This document shows, one piece after another, positions 37,693 to 48,535 of a stretch of DNA of 64,000 nucleotides. This DNA comes from Ramazzottius varieornatus (Eukaryota > Tardigrada > Eutardigrada > Parachela > Ramazzottiidae), in contig BDGG01000002.1 of the NCBI GenBank assembly GCA_001949185.1, positions 6,066,448 through 6,130,447 on the forward strand, read 5' to 3'. How positions within the stretch are numbered: position 1 is the stretch's first letter; each line of letters starts with the position of its first letter. Position numbers and translations under genes: made by a program. The notes below the pieces were generated by a model that saw nothing but the letters and a program-made list of their open reading frames with translations, made no database searches and was not told where the DNA came from.

Positions 37693-40600
37693 ATGGACGA
37701 ATCGTCCGAGACAGCACCCTTGTTGATCCCGCGATCACGACGGAATTCCAATGCAAGAGTCAGCTGGAATCAAAGTCCTTATATCGGGGTAAGAAGCTCA
37801 CTGCGGTTATGTCCAGCAGTCCAAGTAAGCTTACTTTTCCGTTGCAGGGGCAGCTGGAGATCTTGGAACGACGAGGAAGCGTAAGCGATAATTATGAAGT
37901 GAATAACTTGGGCAGACGAGACAGCAGCATTAATGGACCACACTTTGGACTCGACTTTGAAAGCGAGAATATTCCACTGTCCAGTGACAGGCGCGGGAGT
38001 ACCCAGTACAACGCAATCAATAGCTCCTCCAGGCCTAGGAGTCCGCTTGCAACCACCATCATAAATGCGCCGTTACGGGAAGCACGCTCCACGAGAGTAT
38101 TGTCGGACCGTTTCGAGGTACCATTGCTTATGTCGCATATATGTCAACTTGGGTATAGTTTGGATTTACATAGTGTTCTTGCAGAGTCTTGATTACGATC
38201 TGGTTGAAAACACACTACTGCTGAAGGAAGAAGCTCAGCAAACGTTTGTGCGAGTGAATCGCATACAGACACAAAAGTGGTTTGTGATGTTCCTTATCGG
38301 CGCCGTCGTTGCCCTCATAGCGGATATGGTCGTTATTGTTGTGGATGAAATATCAGAGTTTAAGTACGGCCGTCTTCGCGATTTGTTTGACCGATGTTCG
38401 ACCACAGTACGTTAGCGTTTGATTTTCTGTCGAACTAGAATGACGAATACCTAATAAATTCTTAAGTGCTTTTCCTATTTCAGTCGGGGGACTGTTTGGT
38501 ACAGCCTTTGGGACTATGGATCCTGATGAACATACTTCCGGTCCTGATAGGCAGTGTCATTGTGGTGTACATGAGCCCAGCTGCGAGCGGTAGTGGAGTT
38601 GCTCAGGTGAAATGCTTCCTGAACGGCGTAAAGATTCCACAGTTCCTTCGGGTTCAGGTGCGTTTGTTTCAAACTTACAGTCAGTTTGGATTAACATCCG
38701 GCGGCGAACTTGTTTTTTTTTATGAGAGCGTATTCTGACTGAGGTGCTCTTTGATAGACTTTGATCGCGAAGATTGTCGGAATGGTTGGATCGCTGACTG
38801 GTGGACTTGCGGTTGGTAAGGAGGGTCCCATGATCCACATTGGAGCTATTGTCGGAGCGGGAATCTCTCAAGGCCGTTTGGGACCATTCGACTTTCATGT
38901 ATTTGAAAATTTCCGAAGGTAAGGAAGGGGTAAGCGTTTGGAGTTTGGACAATGGTCGGTTTTCGCATACAATGGGCCATCAACTTTAATGTGCTGTTCA
39001 CGGTCGCTCATCCATGGTCATTGAGTTTTGGATCACAGTGACGCGGAGAAGCGCGACTTCGTATCAGCGGGCGTGGCAGCTGGGATAGCAGCAGCTTTTG
39101 GAGGTAGTTATAACGAAAGCATCTTCCGTTGTACAAAAGACTATTGTGAGCAATTATTGTACTATTGTGCAACTATTGTACTATTGTAAGCAACTATTGT
39201 ACTATTGTGAGCAAACGTAGACGGAAACTAACGAACCTTACGATTATTTTGTCGGTTATATCCAATCTCAGTCTTGGCGGATGAAGTCAGGCTGATCGGC
39301 TTTTGTTCTTTCTTTTAGCACCTGTCGGAGGAGTTCTTCTGATTCTCGAGGAAGGAGCCAGCTTCTGGAACCAGTCACTTACATGGAAAGTGGTGAGTAT
39401 TTGCTTGCGGTGCGGCCTGTTTTGGTTGATCGCGTAGAGGCTTACTTGCAGTTCCATTTTCTAAGTTCCATTTTTGATTCCTTGCAGTTCTTTTGCTCTT
39501 TGGTGTCTGTTTTCACTTACAACAGTATCATCGGCGTCTACCTGGATCGACCTGGAGACTTGTCCAATTCCGGCTTAGTTAATCTGGGAGTTATGGACAA
39601 TATGAGTTACCTGGTTTACGAGATACCAATATTCCTGCTCATGGCTACATTCGGAGGTCTACTTGGAGCAATCTTTGTTAGCCTGAATGTCTGGTTGACA
39701 GCATTTCGCCATAAGTAAGTCAGAACCTCCCGCTTCCGGATGTGGCGTTCGTTTCTTCATCCGTGTTATCTTTTCAGACACATTACGAGTAGAGTGGCTC
39801 GTGTACTGGAAGTAGTCCTGATAGCCGCGGTTTCGGCGACCGTCGGATTTCTGCTGATCTATTTCATCGACGATTGCCAAATGATGCGAGACGTCACTCC
39901 GCAGCGTACAGTACAGGTAAAGCGCAGATCTGTTTGGTACTGGGGGGGGGGGGATTTTATATCAGCGTCGCAGCGATCCCTTTCTTGACCAATGAATCAG
40001 CTGCTCGGCATTCAGACCTCCCCCCACAAAATTTAACATCTTCAAACATACTCTTTGGAGTGAAGTTTAGGACATTAAAAAGTATATTGTTTGGACATGT
40101 TTCATAAAAAAATGCAATGTACCGCGTCACGTGTAGGTGCATTCCTGTGTCTCTACCGTAGATGCTATGCAGCGATGGAGAATACAGCACAATGGCCACT
40201 ATGCTATTCCAGACTTCGGAGAAGAGTGTTAGGAACCTTCTACATGACGCGCCAGGTACTGTATTCCCACTTCCTTGTTGTTTTACTGATTGCGGCTATC
40301 TCATGACTGATTTCTCACGGGGGTGTTCGACAGGAACTTACAAGCCGATAACGCTTGGTGCATTCGTCATCGCATACTTCTTCCTCGCGTGCTGGACATG
40401 CGGGTCTTGGATCCCCAGCGGGCAGTTCATTCCCGGGCTTCTCATCGGTGCCGGCTGGGGCCGGTTAGTCGGTATCGGAGTAATGCGCTTGATGCCTGGT
40501 GTGTCTATCGATCCCGGAAGATATGCCTTGATTGGCGCGGCAGCTCAGCTTGGAGGAATAGTGCGGATGACCATCAGTCTTACCGTTATCCTTATCGAGT

Positions 40601-41805
40601 CCACCGGCAACATCACATTTGGCTTACCCATCATGATCACTTTGATCGTCGCGCAATGGATAGGCAACTGGTTCAACTCGGGTATGTCGTTTATTCCCGT
40701 ATCCATTTTGTCTTGATACGCATACGTGAATGATCCTGGTTTGTGTATCTGAAGGTCTGTTCGATGTTCATATCAAGCTGTTAAGAGTTCCTCTGTTGGA
40801 CTGGGAACCTCCGCCACTGTCGTCGCATCTGACCGCCAAAGACGTGATGAGCTATCCTGTGTACACTCTAAAAACTACGGAGAGCGTAGGAGCTATAGTT
40901 GACTTGCTGCATAAAGTCACCCATAATGGGTTCGCAGTTGTGGACGAGGGCGAGCTCCGAAATCCGGTAGGTGCTAGCTAAAGGACCGAAGAACAGCCTT
41001 TTGTGGATGTGAATTCAACTATGTCAGTGTTAGACATATGTAGGAAATTCAATGTTGGGTTTTTTTCTTTACAGCTTTCGGATGAACCCGACACGTTCGG
41101 TCAGATGCGCGGTCTCATTTTGAGGTCGCAGCTCATCACATTGTTACAAGCCAAAGTGTTTGACCAACGACTGGATATCGCGGCTGTTCGGAAGCGATTG
41201 AACATTCAGACGTTTCGGGATGCCTATCCTCGGTTCCCATCAATTAAGGTGTGTGTTACGCTTAACCAGTTGTTGGTTCGCTTGTTTCTCAAAACTGTTC
41301 GAAGACCTGACAAGTTTCATTGTAGAGTCTAAATGTTACCGAAGAAGAAAGACGGTACACTATGAACCTGACGCCGTATATGAACCACTCTCCCTACATC
41401 TGCTACCTGGTAAGCCCTTTTGATGAGTATGGGTGTCCTCCGATCATTTTGCGGTATCAGAGTAATCACGAAGTCTATCGAGCTGATAATTGATTTGGAA
41501 TTCTTTTAGACCACATCGTTTCCTCGGATATTTAAGCTGTTTCGAGCACTTGGTCTGCGCCACCTTGTGGTTGTCAACAATCGGAACCAGGTGAGACTTC
41601 CCCACAGCGGACAACCCATCCTCAATATTGCGCTGATAGAAAAGAAAAACTTCATTCACTCGGACTTTTGTAGGTTGTGGGGATGGTCACCAGGAAGGAC
41701 TTGGCCAAGTTTAGGGTGGAGATGCATCGTGGGAAGATAAAAGTGGAGGAGCTGCACATATCTAATGAACTTCGAGCTACCACTCTAACCAAGGGTTTCC
41801 CTTGA
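37693..41805 (+). CDS. CLCN7: CLC-7-type lysosomal chloride/proton exchanger
   Basis: Chloride/proton antiporter of late endosomes and lysosomes. Starts [20 protein letters not shown], with an ETAPLL dileucine-type sorting motif at the N terminus, and ends at TGA 41803-41805. Membrane-domain landmarks in order: [56 protein letters not shown] (about 38590-38640); gating-glutamate loop [16 protein letters not shown] (about 38817-38865); [20 protein letters not shown]; proton-glutamate segment [70 protein letters not shown]. Two cytosolic CBS domains follow ([30 protein letters not shown] then [13 protein letters not shown]). Sequence is closer to CLC-7 than CLC-6 ([27 protein letters not shown]). 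Both transport glutamates are kept, but the filter motif is GSGVA instead of GSGIP. About a dozen exons; one intron carries a minisatellite and another a G12 run. Confidence 0.95.
39141..39219 (+). repeat. Minisatellite in a CLC-7 intron
   Basis: About 3.5 copies of a 19-21-bp unit, CTATTGTRAGCAACTATTGTA, in the intron between GIAAAFG(A) and APVGGV. Confidence 0.8.
39942..39953 (+). repeat. Homopolymer run of 12 G
   Basis: Twelve consecutive G in a CLC-7 intron, a likely spot for length errors. Confidence 0.9.
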
Positions 41806-43771
41806 GAACTTGCCTGCCTTCTGTCTGTATTGTAATTTTATCCCTTTGAAATGTTTTACCTTTTTTCGTGATTTTTCTTGACTGTGATAAATTGCATGGT
41901 GGGTTCTCCATGCCTCTTTATAAGTCCAACTCCGTTTTTCTTCCGTGCGGTAAACGAGGTTCTCTCTGACCGAAGAATTCGACAAAACTGAAATTAGCCT
42001 GGTCTAAATGGGGATCCTTAAGTTAATGTCGGAAAAGATTCGATTGATCGACTGTACAGTATGTGGGCACAAACCGTCGAATGGAAAAGGGGAAACTACC
42101 TGCAATCACAGTGCAGAGAAAGCATCTCTTCCGGTAGTCATGTGACATCGGCCAGTGGGATACCACTGACCAATGTCATATAAAGACCACGTAACCACAG
42201 GAAGGGGTGGATTCTCTGCACTGTACTAAGATGAAGACTCCCTCAGGAAGCTGCGTTCCTTCCTCCGTTTTCTGTTGTCCGACAAATCGCAATTGTAACT
42301 TGTGCTCACGGCCAGTCCTCCTGATAGAAGCAGAGCTGGTTTCTCTCACTCTTTGATGGTAGAAAGGTAGTGATGATCAAGGGTCGCTGACAAAAGCCCG
42401 TCTGGTTTGCGCGATAACCCGAAAAAAAATAGCGGACCGGAAAATTGCACTTCTGACCAATAAACCCTCGTCCCGATCGAGGCAACCGATGATAGCTCAG
42501 TGGTAGAGCGGGTGACTGTAGTACCCCCATAGTGATCACCAGGTCCTGAGTTGAATTCTCAGTCATCGGAAATGTTTCCTGCCTTCTAGTGACTATAGGC
42601 GTGAAAACCGGAGCCTAACTCTAACTTTTTGGCCTGCTGTTTCGAAAGGTCACGGCATCCCCGAGTCCCTAGTTTTCAGTAGATTTAAAAGGGCTTCGCA
42701 CTGTGGCTCCTATAATAAAATTTGATGGCAGGACCTGGCTGTATTCCTGGAGGGGCGAATGAACCCATTATCCGTTTTATCTTCAGAGTCAAGTGTAGAC
42801 CTTGGAGGGGCGAGCGGTGGGTTTGGTGTCGATGACGGTGTGTCGGACTGTCACCGCAGTGATCGACCTGCACGTCGTCGAAGTTCCACATGGGTCGCCG
42901 ACAGCATATTCTACTAATTTTGTAATTCTTACCGAAGACTCCCTGCGATATTATAATGGGAAGTGTAGTGAAGACTAACAGTGTTGTTTTGGTTAGTAAA
43001 AGCAGAAGTAAAACTACCCCTCAAAACCGGCTTTATCGACATTACCACGCTAATTTAAATTAGCGGTTCCCGGAGCCGACTTTTACTGTTTTTTTAAAAA
43101 TTATTTGAAGTCGAACCAGCAGGCTGTAGTAAAAGAAAGAAAATAAAGGACATAGCACTGTACTTTTTCCAGGTAAAACAATTCTACTAAACAAATGATC
43201 GTTCGGATATCCAATTAGTAAAACCGTGACTTTATCCAGTTTATCGCACGTCTGTACATGATGTGCCGTGCGTCGGTTTCCAACCTCGTTTAAACAGACC
43301 CACTGTTTGAATCCTCGTCTACGGTATGCCCCAGACGCTCCCACCGGCACTGGCCTCTACAGCTGATCAGATCGACGCGTGCTCGCGAACACTGATTCTA
43401 GTGATAAGTGCGAAAACTATATTTCGTACTATGCGCCGGACATAATTTAATACCGAATATTCTCAAATATATAACGATTTAATTTACTGGCGCTTCGTGA
43501 TAATATTAACGATAAGAAACACATTCTTGAAAATGTGATCGATCTTTTCATCACCACAATGGGTACTTGGTGGAGACCCCGTGAGTAAGGCTCCGTGCAC
43601 AGGAAACGCCAGACGGTGAGTAAATCAGGTTCACAGAAATGCGCTGACGGTGGGTGGGGCTTTTACCGATTTGAGCGCGAACTCGCAGCGTTGAAAGGGT
43701 GGTCATTGGGCCACCATGAGAGCCGCCTCTAAAGGCATCCAATCACAGTCCTTTGCACCATGTTCTCTGTC
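41806..43771. other. Intergenic region downstream of CLC-7, contains tRNA-Tyr
   Basis: Apart from the tRNA I see no gene. Open frames on the minus strand around 42306-43742 lack recognisable domains and splice signals. Confidence 0.55.
42486..42570 (+). tRNA. tRNA-Tyr (GTA) with a 13-nt intron
   Basis: The acceptor stem CCGATGA pairs perfectly with TCATCGG (42563-42569), discriminator A42570. D arm GCTC..GAGC (42495-42509). Anticodon stem GGTGA/TCACC (42511-42515 with 42536-42540). Loop CTGTAG..A with anticodon GTA at 42518-42520 and a 13-nt intron at 42522-42534 directly after position 37, as is usual for eukaryotic tRNA-Tyr. T arm CTGAG-TTGAATT-CTCAG. The internal promoter boxes TAGCTCAGTGGTAGAGC and GGTCCTGAGTTGAATTC are present. 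Confidence 0.97.
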
Positions 43772-43809
43772 TGACGTCACAGTTCATCGTTATGGTAATG
43801 GTATAAAAG
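43772..43809 (+). promoter_or_regulatory. CRE and TATA box upstream of the ODC leader
   Basis: TGACGTCA at 43772-43779 and TATAAAAG at 43802-43809, 22 bp apart, a classic Pol II core promoter. Transcription would start near 43830-43840 (TCATTAC). Mammalian ODC promoters also combine a CRE with a TATA box, so I assign this to ODC by inference. Confidence 0.65.
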
Positions 43810-43829
43810 CGTCTGGTCGCTCGGATCAA

Positions 43830-44719
43830 ACTTTAGTTTCATTACACAGCCACCACGTACTGGAAGCCATTAAATCTCTCCCCATATTTTAACGCCGAAC
43901 GGGCGTTCCATCAGGCCAGGAACATCTTGAAAATTTCGCGACAGGGACCCATCTATCGAGCGGAGGTTTTCTTCATCAAGAAGGTAAGAAAACCGAGGTT
44001 CAAACCGTATTTCGTACTATGACCAGATCAAAAATTCGCCGTTGATTGACCCAGTGACAGGTCGTTCACGCGAAGGTACCTCTTCGAGTTGGCCTCCTTT
44101 CCTCTATCCTAACAGTTTCCTCTTCCGGATGGGCGCATTACGATGTGCCCTGCTGAGGAGTGATGTTGTCTAGGTCGAGGGAAAGACGGGGAAAGCGGAA
44201 ACGGCGAGTTGCGAAACAAGTTGAATTTTCCTGTTGGCAGATTTAATTTTGAGCTGGGTTCGGACTTCGTAGAAACCATCATATGATGTCACTGCACCCG
44301 GTTTTTACCATGTAGCATAGGCTCGGTTTCTACTCTTCAGGCTAATTCACACGCTCTTCACGTGGAATACAAGGTTTAGACTTGTGCGACGACGTTGGGC
44401 TGGCAGGTTTAGTTTTAGCCTTGAGGATGTCTGCTTAGCAAAGTCGCCCATCGCCCGCTAATGAGCGATGGCGAAAGAAGACTGGCGAGGGCATAATTAC
44501 CCAGATAGAAAAGTCACGATAAGTGACTAGAGTCCAAATTTCGAGGTGACGAGTTGATACAAGGTTGTTTGTTTCTATGTATTGCAGGGCGGTGCCCGTC
44601 GAGTTCGCTACAACAGCGCCAGCGGATTCCAGAACATTCACAAGAATTACTCGGTCTGTCCGGAACCTCCGCCGTCCTGTGCCTAACTAAATAAAGAACA
44701 CAACGAAGAAAGGCCCCGT
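43830..44719 (+). other. Probable ODC 5' leader exons, or a small two-exon gene
   Basis: Exon A (about 43830-43983) ends AAGAAG/GTAAGAA; exon B starts after ATTGCAG at 44588. Exon A contains no ATG, and a short hairpin (AACGCC, loop, GGCGTT near 43891-43907). Across the splice one frame stays open for about 80 codons (..FFIKK then GGARRVRYNSASG..) to TAA 44684-44686, followed by AATAAA at 44690-44695. Two readings are possible: a structured ODC 5'UTR that starts at the TATA promoter and continues to the ATG at 44920, or a separate short transcript ending near 44715. I do not recognise the peptide. Confidence 0.45.
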
Positions 44720-44919
44720 CCTGCCAGCGTACCACACACGTCGCCAACGTAAGCGCAACACGCGCACAAATATTTCCTCAGATAACATTCCCCTCTAAAA
44801 TTCCTATGTTGTAACTGCAGGTTAGCTCCACGTACCCTCCTGCTTCAGTGAAGACCTGATCCGTATTCCTTCTTTTCTGTAAACTACCCGTTTGGTCCGT
44901 TACTCAACGACCAAACGCG

Positions 44920-47210
44920 ATGCAACTGTATTCTTCGCTGTCCAACCAAGAGACTGTACTCGCCGGTGATTCCTCACTAACCATTTATAGCTTCGATACT
45001 TCGCAAAGTAGCGTCCAAGACTTTGTCAATGAACACATCAAACATTCGGACCTCCACGGTAAAGATGACGCCTTCTACATCGTCAACCTCGGAGATGTCG
45101 TCCGCAAGTTTCATCTGTGGCGCGAGAAGCTGCCGCGCGTCGAACCATTCTACGGTAAATTACTTCCGTCAAACTTTTACTATTCCGATCTGAGCAAGAG
45201 TTTCTCGCTGTTGTAGCGGTGAAGTGCAATGATGACTTGGGCGTCCTGCAAACTCTGGCCGCTCTGGGAACGGGCTTCGATTGTGCCAGCAAGGCCGAGA
45301 TTGCGAAGGTGATGAATTTGGGTGTGGGGCCTGAACGTATCATCTTTGCTCATCCCTGCAAGACGGCGTCCCATATCAACTATGCTGCCGAGCACAACGT
45401 CCAGATGACCACCTTCGACAACGAACCCGAACTCCACAAGATCAAACGACTCTTCCCTCAAGCTGAACTGGTGCTTCGAATTCGCGCTGACGACCCTTTG
45501 GCCGTTTGTAATCTCGGTAAGAACCTCCCTCTTCTGAATTTCATAGTTTCCTCTCATTCAGAGTTAGCTTTTTGAAACTCAGCACTCGGCAAGTTATTTC
45601 CCGAGTAGCGCACTTCCTCAATTTGATTGGTCGATAGCGTGCGCCACTTGGGGCAGCCTTATTGAGTTTGTTTGCCTACGTTCTTGTGGTGTACGTATTT
45701 GTCATGCAGATTTGAAGGTCGGTGGTTTTTGACAGGTATCAAGTTTGGTGCAAAGTTGCCGGAAGCCAAGCGATTGCTCGGAGTGGCAAAAGACCTGCAG
45801 CTGAACGTCATCGGAGTGAGCTTCCATGTGGGCAGCGGCTGTACCAACGCTTCGGCCTACGGTAAAGCCATCTCATGGGCCAAGGAAGTCTTCGAACACG
45901 CAGAGTCCATCGGAATGAATTTGAACATGCTGGATATTGGTGGGGGCTACCCTGGTCAACAGGGAGCACCCATTACTTTCCAAGAGGTACCGGGAAGACT
46001 TTGAACATCCGAACATTGAATACATACGAGTTCAGTTTCAGAACCTGGATTTACGTGTTTGCCGATCTTTGTAGATTGTGGATGAAGTCAGTCCGGCTTT
46101 GGACAAATACTTTCCGCAAGAGTCTGGCGTTCGCATCATCGCCGAACCTGGACGCTTTTTTGCGGCATCGGCCTTCACGCTTTGCGTTAACATCGTGGCA
46201 AAGCGTGTCATCGAAGCTGATCAGGTACAACATTATGATAACAATCGCAGCTGAAGTGTAAAACGGCAAAGGAACTCGACAAGACTGTTTTACAAAAGTA
46301 GCGCGCTTTCTCACTGTTGTCAGTTGAAAGCGTGCGCCACTTGGGATGAATATACTGTTGAGTTAGATTGTTTTCCCAAGTGGCGCACGTTGTTAGTATT
46401 GTTGACGGGAAGCGTGCGCCACTTGGAAAAGGAGTTTTGAATTTGTCCGCCTGCATTGCTTAGGTGCCATATAGCAAGCTGACTCGAACGTTCTTATTTC
46501 CCAGGTCTCCCAAGACGAAGATGGTCCCAAGTTCATGTACTACGTCAATGACGGGGTGTACGGTTCGTTCAACTGTCTGCTGTACGACCACGCCACTGTG
46601 GACGTTAAAGTGCCACCCATCTACGTTCCTTCCGAACTGCACCGCGCTTCTATCTGGGGACCAACCTGCGACGGCATCGACTGCATCTCGGCCAAGTGCT
46701 GGTTGCCGGAAATGGACAGTGGCCAGTGGCTCATCTTTGAAGATATGGGCGCCTACACTTGCGCCGCGTCGTCCACCTTCAATGGCTTCTCCCGACCGGG
46801 CATGTTCTACGTCGCCCCACAAGAAGCCTTCGAGCAAGTTCGACCAACCACTTGTGGCATGACACGAACCACCAGCGCTTCCACTGATGAAGGAGTTTCG
46901 TTGGAAGACCATTTGATGAAGGAAGAATCCGTTACTGATGGTAATTTTCGTTTAGTTCATATGTCGAAGCTCGGCAAATACTTGATGAGATTTCCCGAAG
47001 TGGTACACGCTTTCGGCCAATAACAATGACTGCGTGTGCCACCTGGGAAAGCAATATTATATTGATTTCTTTGTCGTACACTCTTTGCATCTGTTGGTCT
47101 GATGTGCTTATCTGGTAGGCGAAGAGGAAATGGTGATGAGCTGTGCAATGCAAGGAGACAGTTACGAAATGCCGTCTTTCCAAGAAGTGGAGTTCTTCGA
47201 CAGCGATTAG
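44920..47210 (+). CDS. ODC1: Ornithine decarboxylase
   Basis: PLP-dependent decarboxylation of ornithine to putrescine, the entry step of polyamine synthesis, in the cytosol as a homodimer. Exons 44920-45154, 45217-45516, 45736-45986, 46075-46224, 46505-46940 and 47119-47210 keep frame and give 487 residues. PLP lysine in PFYAVKCND (split by intron 1). Other landmarks: [48 protein letters not shown] (phosphate loop), [37 protein letters not shown], and the active-site Cys in [11 protein letters not shown], then [18 protein letters not shown]. The acidic C-terminal tail [13 protein letters not shown] is the position where vertebrate ODC has a degradation signal. Introns 2, 4 and 5 (219, 280, 178 bp) carry foldback elements; introns 1 and 3 (62, 88 bp) do not. 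AATAAA follows at 47238 and 47252. Confidence 0.97.
45600..45653 (-). repeat. Foldback element copy 5 (ODC intron 2)
   Basis: Arms CCGAGTAGCGCAC and GTGCGCCACTTGGGG, core TTGATTGGTCGATAG, reverse orientation relative to copy 8. Confidence 0.68.
46295..46345 (-). repeat. Foldback element copy 6 (ODC intron 4)
   Basis: Arms AAGTAGCGCGC and GCGTGCGCCACTTGGG, core CTGTTGTCAGTTGAAA. Thirty bp upstream of copy 7. Confidence 0.68.
46374..46427 (-). repeat. Foldback element copy 7 (ODC intron 4)
   Basis: Arms CCCAAGTGGCGCACG and CGTGCGCCACTTGG are perfect complements for 14 bp; core TTAGTATTGTTGACGGGAAG. Confidence 0.75.
46993..47047 (+). repeat. Foldback element copy 8 (ODC intron 5)
   Basis: Arms CCCGAAGTGGTACACGC and GCGTGTGCCACCTGGG. 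The GT/AC changes in the two arms compensate each other, keeping the stem. Core TTTCGGCCAATAACAATG. Confidence 0.72.
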
Positions 47211-47237
47211 AAGAAACGACTGAACCGAGAAAGCAAG

Positions 47238-47257
47238 AATAAAGAAAATGGAATAAA
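47238..47257 (+). terminator. ODC polyadenylation signals
   Basis: Two AATAAA hexamers, 47238-47243 and 47252-47257, 28 and 42 bp after the stop codon. Confidence 0.75.
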
Positions 47258-47929
47258 AAGAGTTGTCTTCGAATGCGTTCCTTTTTGTGTCTATGTTGTA
47301 TCGTCTATTTTATTTCTGAATATAATTTAAGCGGGAGTAGTGCGTAGAAGCCGGGAAAAAGGGTACTCTGGAGCAAACGCTGGGCTGACGTTGCTGTGGT
47401 ACGCTGTTGATGGGTTCACTTTTGTGAGGGAGCAGAAGAATGGCTAGCTGGCAAGGAAGATGGACCATGTTTTTAAGGGGATGATGTGTGTTTTTTATAA
47501 ATGCTTATTGGCTCTTTGATACCGTCGTCCAGACATCCTTCCACTAGCTGTCCTTTTTGTATTACTCGCTGTGGGAATTGGCGTTATGGCTGTTTTTATG
47601 TACTGTATTGTATCCTGTTTGAGAGTATAAGCTTGTTATTGTAGCGATATGATGCTGTGAAAGGCGGATGCACTCGTTATGATAAAGACAGAAAACCCAA
47701 AGCAGCATTGCTTTTCGCAGTTGACAGCTGCTCGCGGCTTAAGAGTTTCCCGCAGGACGCAACCGGAGGTCGCAACCACCGGAAATCTCAGTGCTACTCT
47801 AATCAGTCGCCAAGTTCTCCACAGAAGCCATGCGAAGTTTAGGCGTTTCCTGGGGCCAGCCGGGGCGACGATTGTGCGGAACATGTCAGAAGAACCGATG
47901 GGGATCCATGGTACTTTACAGAACGATAA
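47258..47929. other. Intergenic region ODC to KLF
   Basis: Nothing recognisable apart from T-rich sequence; the KLF regulatory region begins with the CRE palindrome at 47930. Confidence 0.5.
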
Positions 47930-47993
47930 CCGCAGTGACGTCACTGCGGCCTACTGTCACGCCGTCTGGGTAGAACGGTAGCCGCTGACGTCA
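47930..47993 (+). promoter_or_regulatory. Two CREs upstream of the KLF gene, one in a 20-bp perfect palindrome
   Basis: CCGCAGTGACGTCACTGCGG (47930-47949) is a perfect palindrome centred on TGACGTCA (47936-47943). A second TGACGTCA at 47986-47993 sits in GCTGACGTCAGC. The sites are 50 bp apart, about five helical turns, and 136-193 bp upstream of the TATA box. Full CREs are bound by CREB/ATF bZIP dimers. Confidence 0.7.
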
Positions 47994-48128
47994 GCTCTTA
48001 ATCTAGAGCAAACTTTGTTCTAAACGAAAGAGCGAGACGGGCAGGCTCAGGCTGGCATGGATGAGTCGGTAGGGGACATGGAATGGCCTGACAAACCGCA
48101 CTGCGGAGGAATAAATTTGGCAGGCCGA

Positions 48129-48135
48129 TATAAAA
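48129..48135 (+). promoter_or_regulatory. TATA box of the KLF gene
   Basis: GATATAAAAC; transcription would begin near 48160. A 5'UTR exon would end at CAG/GTAAGG (48460) and the coding exon start at TTACAG/AATGCC (48535). Confidence 0.6.
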
Positions 48136-48535
48136 CACTCTACCGGTACAGCCTTGAGACAAGCCTTCTGACTCAGGCTCCGCCCTGCATCACACCCACG
48201 TGAAGTGACGTATCAGAGCGTTGTCTGAGGCTCGTGAAAGCGGCGTGATCACCTCGTGTCCAGAGGATGTCAACACTGTCTTGTTCTTTGAGCGCGCTTT
48301 GCGTGTCCACGCTGACTTCGAATGGTATTTCGTGCAATCTAGTCGCAACTTTACAAGCTTTGCTCTCCGCAAAGAAGAAATCTTCTCGTTCGCTGAATAT
48401 TTTCGCAATCGACAAGGAACTCACCAATCTGGAAGCCTGAAAGCCTCGAACCTCCCTCAGGTAAGGCCATTGTTTACTTGTTATTTCCCTGGAATAGTCA
48501 GGGGATTTTCATACGCAAGATCTTCTGATTACAGA

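Noticed and set aside
44435-44747. Minus-strand frames opposite the ODC leader
   Set aside because: No domain; antisense to a better supported spliced structure.
48221-48535. Long plus-strand frame before the KLF coding exon as an extended N terminus
   Set aside because: A GTAAGG donor and TTACAG acceptor remove 48461-48534, the sequence resembles no KLF, and the TATA box places it in the 5'UTR.
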